A stretch of 64,000 nucleotides of DNA from Vibrio algarum (GTDB lineage Bacteria; Pseudomonadota; Gammaproteobacteria; Enterobacterales; Vibrionaceae), in contig NZ_JAQLOI010000001.1 in NCBI RefSeq assembly GCF_028204155.1, positions 2,666,001 to 2,730,000 of the forward strand. Reading direction: 5' to 3'. Made by a program: the position numbers and the translations under genes. The notes beneath the pieces were generated by a model. The model ran no database searches and had not been told where the DNA came from. It saw only the letters and a program-made list of their open reading frames with translations. Positions within the stretch are counted from its first letter, which is position 1, and the number at the start of each line of letters is the position of its first letter. Shown piece after piece: positions 9,303-17,078 of this stretch.

Positions 9303-10040
9303 TTGAACAGTAAGCGGTATGTGATATTTGGAAGTGTTTCTCTTGCGCTACATAGCCTCATGCTATTAGCTCAACCAGCACAAAAAGAGATGATTATTTC
9401 GATGGACTCCACAACAGCAAACTTACATTTGCAATTTGTTAGTACACCGAAAAAAGCGACCTCTCCCTTGCAAGAAGAACAAAAAACACAAGAAAAACCG
9501 CTTATTACAAAAAAGCAAGATGATGTGGTCAACGAGGTACCTGAACCAAAAAAAGCGATGGCAGTAAAAAAACCAATACAAAAGCAATTAGCGACCACAA
9601 CAAAAGTAACGAAGAAGGTCGATAAAAAAAACAAACCAGTGGTAACCGCTGAGAAAAAACAACCGATTAAAGAAGCAAAAGAAACCTTGACACCTATTGA
9701 TAAGCCTATTGATAAGCCTACAGAAAGTGTCGCGAGCGCGTCAACATCATCTACTCCTGTGCTTATAAAAAAACCAACTTTTAAAGCAAGACCGACTCCC
9801 GTTAGTTACCCCAGGTTAGCAAAAAGAAGAGGCCAACAAGGCAAAGTGCTTATTGAGGTTTGGATTGATGATAAGGGAGAACAAATTAAGCACTTCATCG
9901 TTGATTCTTCTGGGTTTTCTACATTAGATAGCGCCGCATTGAGCGCCATATCAAACTGGAAGTTCGACGTTTCTACAGAGCACGGCTATGCCATCGCTCA
10001 TCGAGTACAGATACCTGTAAACTTTACACTGGATAGATAA
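9303..10040 (+). CDS. tonB: TonB energy transducer of the haem locus (TonB1 type)
   Basis: 245 residues. TonB links the inner-membrane ExbB-ExbD motor to outer-membrane receptors. There is one N-terminal membrane anchor (residues about 6-22), a long periplasmic lysine/proline-rich linker, and a C-terminal TonB domain from about residue 165 (VSYPRLAKRRGQQGKVLIEV) containing the YP motif. The start is TTG at 9303, chosen because AAGGGG (9292-9297) lies 5 bases upstream and no better ATG exists before the membrane anchor. It is the first gene of a tightly packed operon: exbB starts directly after its stop codon. The Fur operator lies about 50 bases upstream. Confidence 0.93.
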   Translation: MNSKRYVIFGSVSLALHSLMLLAQPAQKEMIISMDSTTANLHLQFVSTPKKATSPLQEEQKTQEKPLITKKQDDVVNEVPEPKKAMAVKKPIQKQLATTTKVTKKVDKKNKPVVTAEKKQPIKEAKETLTPIDKPIDKPTESVASASTSSTPVLIKKPTFKARPTPVSYPRLAKRRGQQGKVLIEVWIDDKGEQIKHFIVDSSGFSTLDSAALSAISNWKFDVSTEHGYAIAHRVQIPVNFTLDR

Positions 10041-10763
10041 ATGAACATGTTAACAACGATTCATAGCCAATTGGGCTTGATGGCTTTGCCACTCACTCTA
10101 CTTTCACTTCTAACTCTAACGCTTTTACTCGAGCGGGTTATTTTTCTCAGCATAAATAGCAGAACATCAAGCCATTACCTTATTGGAAAAATAAGAAATA
10201 TCGATGTAAACAGTACCCATGCTTTAAACGAGCTGATTCAAGAACAAGCCACAAAAAAGAACACTCTATCCAAGGGAGTAGCCCTGCTTCTTGCTCACAA
10301 AAATTTTGCTAAACCACTAAGAGAACAAACCGTTAGTATTTGGTTAGCAAGAAATCGTCAACAATACACTTCTGGGTTACGTTTCCTTTCCGTCATAGGT
10401 GCCATTAGCCCTTTAATTGGCTTGCTTGGAACGGTGCTAGGATTAATCGAAATGTTTAAAGACCTAGGAACAACAACAGGGGCCATTGCGCCATCGGACC
10501 TTGCTAAGGGCCTAGGTCTTGCTATGTCTACAACCGCGGCAGGTTTGATAATTGCCGTCCCTGCTATATTTGGTAGTCAGATCCTTCAATTATGGGCTGA
10601 GCGTTCCATTGCTAAAATAGAACATGCGCTAAATCACTGTAACCTTTACCTTGAAGGTATTTCCCTAGAGAAAGTAACGAATGAGGTTATCCATCGCCAA
10701 CCTTCAACAGACATTAGCGACAGTATAGAAGTCACTCAAGCGCATGAGGCTAAGACCGTATGA
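10041..10763 (+). CDS. exbB: ExbB proton-channel subunit of the TonB motor
   Basis: 240 residues, MotA/TolQ/ExbB family. ExbB forms the pentameric inner-membrane channel that with ExbD converts proton flow into TonB movement. There are three membrane segments (about residues 13-33, 115-138, 160-182) and the conserved GLLGTVLGLIEMF and GLGLAMSTTAAGLI signatures. The ATG follows the tonB stop with no gap, and the 3' end overlaps exbD by 4 bases (ATGA). Confidence 0.95.
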   Translation: MNMLTTIHSQLGLMALPLTLLSLLTLTLLLERVIFLSINSRTSSHYLIGKIRNIDVNSTHALNELIQEQATKKNTLSKGVALLLAHKNFAKPLREQTVSIWLARNRQQYTSGLRFLSVIGAISPLIGLLGTVLGLIEMFKDLGTTTGAIAPSDLAKGLGLAMSTTAAGLIIAVPAIFGSQILQLWAERSIAKIEHALNHCNLYLEGISLEKVTNEVIHRQPSTDISDSIEVTQAHEAKTV

Positions 10764-11179
10764 TCACATCTAGCCCTCAACAACCCAGCTTCTTAACCCC
10801 AGACTTAACGCCACTCTTGGATCTCATCTTTATTGTGCTGGTATTTCTATTATTAACCGCCAATATCCAGATTAAGAGCATGGAAGTCAGCATTCCTCAA
10901 ACACAAGACCACGAAGTGTTGAGTCCTCCAGACAAAGACGTTATCACCGTTAATATACATGCCCAGGACTCGCTATGGGCTATCGAAGGAATCCCTTATT
11001 CCGATTGGAATCAGTTCGCGGAAGTTCTTGTCATCACAATCAACAATCAACCCAATAAATCACTTGTGATTGCCGCGGACAAATCCGCCTCGGTGCAATC
11101 CATGCTTAGGCTATTAGCCTTTCTACAAAAAAACCAAATCAACGCAACCAATATCATTATGGATAACCAAGAATCATGA
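10760..11179 (+). CDS. exbD: ExbD subunit of the TonB motor
   Basis: 139 residues, ExbD/TolR family. A single membrane helix follows TPLLDLIFIVLVFLLLTANI, which contains the proton-carrying aspartate (LLDLIF). A periplasmic domain follows, with the family ending around SVQSMLRLLAFLQKN. It overlaps exbB and hutB by 4 bases each, so tonB-exbB-exbD-hutB are translated in a coupled way. Confidence 0.95.
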   Translation: MITSSPQQPSFLTPDLTPLLDLIFIVLVFLLLTANIQIKSMEVSIPQTQDHEVLSPPDKDVITVNIHAQDSLWAIEGIPYSDWNQFAEVLVITINNQPNKSLVIAADKSASVQSMLRLLAFLQKNQINATNIIMDNQES

Positions 11180-12015
11180 GAGCATTTACCCTTATTTTAA
11201 GCCTTCTATTATTTCAACCATCCGCTTTCGCAAAAGAACGAATCATTAGTGCCGGCTCAGTGGTCACCGAACTTATTTATGCCCTGGGAGCAGAACAACA
11301 ACTTGTTGCAGTGGATGTGACAAGCAAACACCTTGTCGCTAATCAAGATATCCCTCAAGTAGGATACCACCGACAATTATCCGCCGAAGGGTTATTGGCT
11401 CTACACCCAAGTTACCTAGTTGGCTCTAATGAAATGGGACCCGATTCCACTCTGGAAAATCTAAAATCAAGTCATGTAAATGTCCTCATAGTTCCACCAG
11501 GTAATTCGACCGAAGCGCTCTATCAAAGGATAGATATCCTTGCGGAACTCACTGGAACAACAAATAAAGCCTTAGAGCTAAAGCAGACCGTAAAGCAAGA
11601 TATAGACAATTTAACTCAATACGAATTAACACGTAGCCCAAAAGTCATCTTTTTAATGCTAAGCAAAGGCCGACCTGCTACGGTGGGTGGTAAAGAGACA
11701 ACCGTCGATAAAATTATTACATTGTCTGGTGCAACTAACCCAGCAAACGAAGCCGTAAGCTCTTACAAGCCACTTTCTATGGAAGCGGTTGTTGCATTGC
11801 AGCCCGACTATATATTAGTGAGCGAACGCGCTTGGAAAAGCCTTGAAGGTCATGACGGCATAATGGCCTCTTTCCCTTTGTTAGCGGCAACACCTGCAGG
11901 CCAACCGGGAAAAATTTTATCGATTCCAAGCCATGCTTTAATTGGTGGGTTTGGTATAGAGAGTATTCGACTTTCACAAAAACTGCGTGATAAGTTTAAC
12001 CAAGACGAATCATAA
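11176..12015 (+). CDS. hutB: Periplasmic haem-binding protein HutB
   Basis: 279 residues with a signal peptide (cleavage near AFA-KE). It is a class III solute-binding protein of the FepB/BtuF type, linking the outer-membrane receptor to the HutCD importer. The N-lobe starts with IISAGSVVTELIYALGAEQQLVAVD and the protein shows the conserved PSYLVGSNEMGP and ALQPDYILVSE segments. Its start overlaps the exbD stop by 4 bases. Confidence 0.93.
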   Translation: MRAFTLILSLLLFQPSAFAKERIISAGSVVTELIYALGAEQQLVAVDVTSKHLVANQDIPQVGYHRQLSAEGLLALHPSYLVGSNEMGPDSTLENLKSSHVNVLIVPPGNSTEALYQRIDILAELTGTTNKALELKQTVKQDIDNLTQYELTRSPKVIFLMLSKGRPATVGGKETTVDKIITLSGATNPANEAVSSYKPLSMEAVVALQPDYILVSERAWKSLEGHDGIMASFPLLAATPAGQPGKILSIPSHALIGGFGIESIRLSQKLRDKFNQDES

Positions 12016-12040
12016 ACGTATCGAGACGACAGAATAAAAA

Positions 12041-13096
12041 ATGAACAATAAGATCTCTGGGCGAATTTCCGTCCGTTTGTTAACGCCTATCGGCATATCA
12101 CTTCTCTTTATGGCGGTGATTGCCTCAGTGTCCATTGGACCAATGAAGATTACTTTTATCGACAGCATGCTCGCGATTCTTCCTGGGCAGTTATCTTCAA
12201 ATAACACTGATTCCGCATACATGGAATTGATTGTTCAACAAATCAGATTACCAAGAACCTTATTAGCAGTTGCGGTTGGCGCTATTTTAGCTTTATGTGG
12301 TACCGTTATGCAGGGTTTATTTCGAAACCCTCTTGCCGACCCCGGTATCATTGGTGTCTCTGCGGGCGCATCTTTAGGTGCAGCTATTGCGATTGTTCTT
12401 TTCGGTAGCCTAGCCGAGCAATATCCTCACCTTTTATTATTTGGTACTGTCCCTTTATTCTCTTTTATTGGAGGGACCATAACCACTTTACTTGTCTATC
12501 GCCTCGGAACGTCTCCAACTGGAACATCGGTTACTATGATGCTTCTTGCGGGTGTGGCTATCAGTGCACTTGCTGGCGCTGGTCTCGGTTTGATGAACTA
12601 CTTTGCCGATGACCAAGCCCTTAGAGATCTTTCTTTATGGACGATGGGCTCACTTGCCGGTGCTAACTATCAAGGTTTGAGCATGGCGTTTACAAGCTTG
12701 CTGATTCTCTTTTTCCTCTTTTATCGTGACGCAAATAAGCTCAATGTCTTATTGCTAGGGGAGCCAGAAGCCAAACATATGGGCATAGAAGTTCAAGCAT
12801 TGAAACGTCGACTAATTTTGCTGACTGCGGCGGGTGTCGGTGTCACTGTTTCTCTTGCAGGCATGATTGGTTTTATCGGATTAATTGTGCCTCATTTGGG
12901 TCGGATGCTCTCGGGGCCCAACCACCGCACTCTACTCCCTTTATCTATGATAATTGGTGCTTTATTACTGCTTATTGCCGATATGATTGCCAGAACGGTT
13001 GTCGCTCCATTAGACATGCCCGTTGGCATTGTGACAGCGCTAATCGGTTCTCCTTTCTTTATCTGGTTATTAGTTAAGCAAAAAGGGCGTATATAG
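12041..13096 (+). CDS. hutC: Haem ABC importer permease HutC
   Basis: 351 residues, FecCD family, with about ten membrane helices. Hallmarks are LPRTLLAVAVGAILALCGTV, the RNPLADPGIIGVSAGA signature and the C-terminal GFIGLIVPHLGRML segment that contacts the ATPase. The gene starts 26 bases after hutB and ends 2 bases before hutD. The ATG has only a weak ribosome binding site. Confidence 0.93.
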   Translation: MNNKISGRISVRLLTPIGISLLFMAVIASVSIGPMKITFIDSMLAILPGQLSSNNTDSAYMELIVQQIRLPRTLLAVAVGAILALCGTVMQGLFRNPLADPGIIGVSAGASLGAAIAIVLFGSLAEQYPHLLLFGTVPLFSFIGGTITTLLVYRLGTSPTGTSVTMMLLAGVAISALAGAGLGLMNYFADDQALRDLSLWTMGSLAGANYQGLSMAFTSLLILFFLFYRDANKLNVLLLGEPEAKHMGIEVQALKRRLILLTAAGVGVTVSLAGMIGFIGLIVPHLGRMLSGPNHRTLLPLSMIIGALLLLIADMIARTVVAPLDMPVGIVTALIGSPFFIWLLVKQKGRI

Positions 13097-13098
13097 TC

Positions 13099-13869
13099 AT
13101 GACAAGCGCAGTCTCTCTTAAAAATTTACACCTTAAACTTGGCGGAAAGACCATTTTGGATAATATTTCCGTTGATTTTCATGCTTCTGAATTAACCATA
13201 CTATTGGGTCCTAACGGAACAGGTAAAAGCAGCCTTTTGAAGCTCATAACCAAAGAATGGCCCCATAATGGCATGGTACGTTATTTCAATACTGACTCTG
13301 ACAATTGGAAACCATCAACGTTAGCCAAGCATATGGGTGTTCTACCTCAATCCAGTACACTTTCCTTCAATTTTTCGGTTAGAGAAGTTATCGAATTAGG
13401 AGGGTTAACTCTACGTGCATCACAAAAAGAGATCGCTTCAATCGCCGAAGAATATATGCGACAAACCGATGTCATTCATTTGGCTGGACGTCTTTACCCT
13501 AGTCTATCCGGTGGTGAAAAACAGAGAGTTCATTTAGCCAGAGTTTTAACCCAATTAGCACAGAGTGAAGACAAAAAAGTGTTACTTCTGGATGAACCAA
13601 CATCAGCACTGGATTTATCCCACCAACATAAAACACTACAACTAGCAAAGGCATTGACCGAGCAAGGTGCGTCTGTCATCACTGTCATTCACGATCTCAA
13701 TCTGGCTGCGCAATATGCCGATAGGATATTGATACTAAATGAAGGTAAATTAGTCGCAGACGGAACTCCGTGGGACACATTAACCAAAGAAAATATTGCC
13801 GATGTTTATCACTGGCCAGTGCAGGTTGTTCCACACCCTGAACGTGGGCACCCGATCATATTGACATAA
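13099..13869 (+). CDS. hutD: Haem ABC importer ATPase HutD
   Basis: 256 residues, FecE/HmuV type. Walker A GPNGTGKSS (about residues 36-44), Q-loop LPQSS, signature LSGGEKQR, Walker B VLLLDEPTSALD and H-loop VIHDLN are all present. It closes the tonB-exbBD-hutBCD operon; no clear T-tailed terminator follows within 100 bases. Confidence 0.93.
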   Translation: MTSAVSLKNLHLKLGGKTILDNISVDFHASELTILLGPNGTGKSSLLKLITKEWPHNGMVRYFNTDSDNWKPSTLAKHMGVLPQSSTLSFNFSVREVIELGGLTLRASQKEIASIAEEYMRQTDVIHLAGRLYPSLSGGEKQRVHLARVLTQLAQSEDKKVLLLDEPTSALDLSHQHKTLQLAKALTEQGASVITVIHDLNLAAQYADRILILNEGKLVADGTPWDTLTKENIADVYHWPVQVVPHPERGHPIILT

Positions 13870-14194
13870 TTAGAGGGACTCCATTTAACGATGAATAACG
13901 AGAACATGCCGCTTCATACTCTAGCGCGCTAAAAGGCATAATTGCGTTTCCCACCAAATTAGAAATGATATGTATTTATAATATAATCAGCCCCAAAATT
14001 GTTAATAAGTTATTAATTTCGGGGCTCGAAATAGCATTTATTCTTGAAGTCAATCACACTATTCTGTACGATTCGCCAGTCTAATTAGAATCCGATCACA
14101 ATTGCTTTAAAGCAGTCTCTTTGCTATTCAGTTTAGCTTTAGTAGTAATATCGATTGGAACAAATTTATTTATCCATAAATATACTGAGCTAAA
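13870..14194. other. Non-coding gap with a long imperfect hairpin
   Basis: A 325-base gap between hutD and the SulP gene. It contains an imperfect 38-base inverted repeat at 13989-14026 (outer arms AGCCCC / GGGGCT, inner arms TTAATAA / TTATTAA). No T-run follows on either strand. The SulP promoter must lie in the A/T-rich part after 14100, but I cannot place it. No open frame of note is visible. Confidence 0.5.
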
Positions 14195-15754
14195 ATGTTT
14201 GAATTTCCACAGTTTTCAGGGCAATCAGTTAAAAATGATGTGCTCTCCGGGCTTACTGTTGCCTTAGCACTTGTGCCAGAAGCAGTTGCGTTCGCCTTTG
14301 TTGCAGGTGTTGACCCAATGGTTGGCCTTTACGCAGCATTTATCGTTGGTATCATCACCTCTATCTTTGGTGGCCGACCTGGTATGATTTCTGGTGCCAC
14401 TGGTGCAATGGCCGTCGTTATGGTTAGCCTTGTCGCTACCCACGGTGTGCAATATCTATTCGCTGCAATTTTACTCGCAGGCGCGTTACAGGTCTCGGCT
14501 GGTATTTTCCGTTTAGGTAAATTTATTCGTATGGTGCCACATCCGGTGATGATTGGTTTCGTCAACGGTCTCGCTATCGTTATTTTCCTAGCGCAACTTG
14601 GTCAGTTCAAAGCTCCTGATATAAATGGCGTGATCTCGTGGCTTCCAACCGATCAAATGGCGGTCATGATTGGTTTGATTTTGCTGACGATGGCTATTAT
14701 TCATTTTTTGCCTAAGTTTACCACGGCAGTGCCTTCGTCTTTGGTGGCGATTGTTTCTGTGACGCTAATCGTTCAACTTCTTGGGCTCGATACTCGTACT
14801 GTTGTTGATTTCCTAAGAACGATGTCAGGTGATGAAGCCGCGACACTGGCCGGTAGCTTGCCGACATTTTCTGTTCCAATGGTTCCGTTTAACTTAGAAA
14901 CACTACAAATCATTCTTCCTTACGCAATAATTCTTGCTGCAATAGGCTTAATAGAATCTCTATTAACACTTACGGTGATCGACGAAATGACCAACACGCG
15001 TGGTCAAGCTAACCGTGAGTGTGTAGGACAAGGCATTGCAAATATGACTTGTTCTGTCTTTGGTGCAATGGGTGGTTGCGCAATGATTGGTCAATCTATG
15101 ATCAACGTTAACTCAGGTGGTCGTGGCAGACTTTCAGGCATCACAGCAGCTCTAGCTCTGTTGTTCTTTATTTTGTTCGCGTCTGCATTAATTGAAATGA
15201 TTCCATTATCAGCACTCGTTGGTGTTATGTTTATGGTGGTCATCGGCACATTTGAATGGGCAACGTTTAAACTTGCACGTCGCGTACCAAAACAAGATTT
15301 CTTCGTTATTGTACTAGTAACCATTGTGACAGTAATGACTGACTTGGCGGTCGCGGTTGCCGTTGGTGTTATCGCCTCAGCACTTATGTTTGCATGGCAA
15401 CACGCGAAGCATATTTATGCTAGCAGCAAATTAAACGCTGAAGGTTCAAAGGAATACCATATTAATGGCCCAATTTTCTTTGGTTCAGCAGCAAACTTCT
15501 TAGAACTGTTTGACGCTAAAAATGACCCAGTTGATGTTATTGTTGATTTTGCAAATTCACGTGTGGCAGACCATTCTGCTATCGAAGCAATTGAAACTAT
15601 TGCAGAGCGCTATACCGCAGTAGGTAAGACGCTTCACTTACGTCACTTGAGCCCAGATTGCCGCACTCTACTTGAGAACGCAGGTAGTCTTGTTGAAATA
15701 AATGTTAAAGAAGACCCAAGCTACAAAGTAGCAACGGATTTACTGGCTGGATAA
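14195..15754 (+). CDS. SulP-family anion transporter with STAS domain
   Basis: 519 residues. SulP proteins carry sulfate, bicarbonate or other anions across the inner membrane. The first three quarters hold about 12 membrane segments, with the family motif in LTVALALVPEAVAFAFVAGVDPMVGLY at the start. The C-terminal STAS domain covers about residues 425-519 (GPIFFGSAANFLELFD, VDVIVDFANSRVADHSAIEAI). It has its own terminator and no operon partner. In marine bacteria many of these are bicarbonate or sulfate transporters; the substrate is not evident here. Confidence 0.9.
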   Translation: MFEFPQFSGQSVKNDVLSGLTVALALVPEAVAFAFVAGVDPMVGLYAAFIVGIITSIFGGRPGMISGATGAMAVVMVSLVATHGVQYLFAAILLAGALQVSAGIFRLGKFIRMVPHPVMIGFVNGLAIVIFLAQLGQFKAPDINGVISWLPTDQMAVMIGLILLTMAIIHFLPKFTTAVPSSLVAIVSVTLIVQLLGLDTRTVVDFLRTMSGDEAATLAGSLPTFSVPMVPFNLETLQIILPYAIILAAIGLIESLLTLTVIDEMTNTRGQANRECVGQGIANMTCSVFGAMGGCAMIGQSMINVNSGGRGRLSGITAALALLFFILFASALIEMIPLSALVGVMFMVVIGTFEWATFKLARRVPKQDFFVIVLVTIVTVMTDLAVAVAVGVIASALMFAWQHAKHIYASSKLNAEGSKEYHINGPIFFGSAANFLELFDAKNDPVDVIVDFANSRVADHSAIEAIETIAERYTAVGKTLHLRHLSPDCRTLLENAGSLVEINVKEDPSYKVATDLLAG

Positions 15755-15780
15755 CTTTATTACCCACTGGTTAAACAGAT

Positions 15781-15808
15781 GAAGCCCAACGAGCAAACGT
15801 TGGGCTTC
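15781..15808. terminator. Hairpin between the SulP gene and the convergent phosphatase gene
   Basis: GAAGCCCAACG and CGTTGGGCTTC are perfect 11-base arms around AGCAAA. The T-tail is weak on both strands, but the position between convergent genes fits a shared terminator. Confidence 0.7.
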
Positions 15809-15829
15809 ATTGTATCTGTCGCCGGAAAA

Positions 15830-16279
15830 TTACAGTTTTTTAAGTAACTCGATGCTCGCTTCTTCGATTAAATCTAATACCAACTCAAACCCATTATCAC
15901 CACCGTAATAGGGATCGGGAATCTCATTATATCCAGATTTCGAATGGCGAAGAAACAAGCTGATTTTATGAGTATGTTCTATTGGACACATACCGAGTAA
16001 CTCACTCATGTTGTCTCTATCTGCCGCCAAAATAATATCAAAATACTCAAAATCTTTTGGTGAAACTTGGCGAGCAACAATACCATCAAACGAATATCCT
16101 CTATACTCGCCTGCCGTTCTTGCTCGAAAATCGGGTTCATTTCCAGAATGAAAATCGAGCGTTCCAGCAGAATCTACTTCGATAGGTAGATTCATTTTTT
16201 TAGCCGTAGCGCGCAAAACGGCTTCGCCTGTAGGGGAGCGACATATATTACCCATGCAAACCACGAGAATCTTCTTCAT
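15830..16279 (-). CDS. Low-molecular-weight protein-tyrosine phosphatase
   Basis: 149 residues, the usual length. The active-site loop C-x5-R is seen in VVCMGNICRSPTGE (C8, R14) and the general acid loop DPYYGG near residue 125. The frame extends to a TTG at 16291, but ATG at 16279 with GGAGGG just upstream is the clear start. These enzymes often control exopolysaccharide tyrosine kinases (Wzb type); no kinase or capsule gene is nearby, so this one is an orphan and its target is unknown. Confidence 0.93.
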   Translation of the reverse strand: MKKILVVCMGNICRSPTGEAVLRATAKKMNLPIEVDSAGTLDFHSGNEPDFRARTAGEYRGYSFDGIVARQVSPKDFEYFDIILAADRDNMSELLGMCPIEHTHKISLFLRHSKSGYNEIPDPYYGGDNGFELVLDLIEEASIELLKKL

Positions 16280-16362
16280 ACTACCCTCCAAAATTTAAGG
16301 TTTTTCCATTAACCTTATTCCTTTATCATAGTCGTTAACTCAGCATTATTAAAAGGATTACC

Positions 16363-16968
16363 ATGAGTTCTAATCAATCAAAAGATGATCGATACAAAGC
16401 ACGCCAAGAAAAGGTGAAAAGGAACATCGACGAAAAGATAGAATCAGCTCAAATTGAAAAAGGATTATTGCTCGTCATTACCGGAAACGGTAAAGGCAAA
16501 AGTACAGCTGGCTTTGGTACTATTGCTCGCGCAGTAGGGCACGACTTAACGTGTTCTGTGGCTCAATTCATCAAAGGGACTTGGGATAACGGCGAGAAAA
16601 ACTTATTAGAAAAACTCGGTGTAGAGTTTCAAGTGATGGCGACGGGATTCACGTGGAATACCCAAGACAAAGAGTCCGACACAATAGCAGCTCAAAAGGT
16701 TTGGCAAGAGTGTAAACGTATGCTTAAAGATGAATCTATCGATGTGGTTTTATTTGATGAGCTTACTTATATGGTGACCTATGGCTATATTGATTTGGAT
16801 GAGGTTATAGAAGCTCTTCAAAATAGACCTAAAATGCAGTCAGTTGTGATCACTGGCCGTGCTGCTCATCGTTCCTTGATAGAGATTGCCGATACAGTTT
16901 CTGAAGTTAAAAATGTCAAACACGCCTTTGAATCGGGTGTAAAAGCTTTACGTGGTGTAGATTGGTAA
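16363..16968 (+). CDS. cobO: Cob(I)yrinic acid a,c-diamide adenosyltransferase (CobO/BtuR)
   Basis: 201 residues. The enzyme transfers the adenosyl group of ATP to cob(I)alamin or its precursors. The P-loop GNGKGKST (residues 41-48) and the FDELTYMVTYGY segment are typical of the CobA/CobO/BtuR type. An N-terminal charged helix precedes them. ATG 16363 has AGGA upstream. It stands alone, so it probably works in salvage of imported corrinoid and not in a full pathway encoded here. Confidence 0.94.
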   Translation: MSSNQSKDDRYKARQEKVKRNIDEKIESAQIEKGLLLVITGNGKGKSTAGFGTIARAVGHDLTCSVAQFIKGTWDNGEKNLLEKLGVEFQVMATGFTWNTQDKESDTIAAQKVWQECKRMLKDESIDVVLFDELTYMVTYGYIDLDEVIEALQNRPKMQSVVITGRAAHRSLIEIADTVSEVKNVKHAFESGVKALRGVDW

Positions 16969-17009
16969 AAAATGAAAAACCTATATTGATAAATGAATCC
17001 ACCAAATCC

Positions 17010-17035
17010 GTCATCCCCACTTTTGTGGGGATGAC
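17010..17035. repeat. Palindromic GTCATCCCCAC repeat element
   Basis: GTCATCCCCAC and GTGGGGATGAC are perfect 11-base arms around TTTT. The sequence resembles the dispersed GTCATnCCC-type hairpin elements common in intergenic regions of gammaproteobacteria. It sits between cobO and the convergent AsmA-like gene and may also end transcription. Confidence 0.7.
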
Positions 17036-17078
17036 ACGTTTTTACTTTCAATAATTAGCCTTAGTAGCAGGCCGAAAA

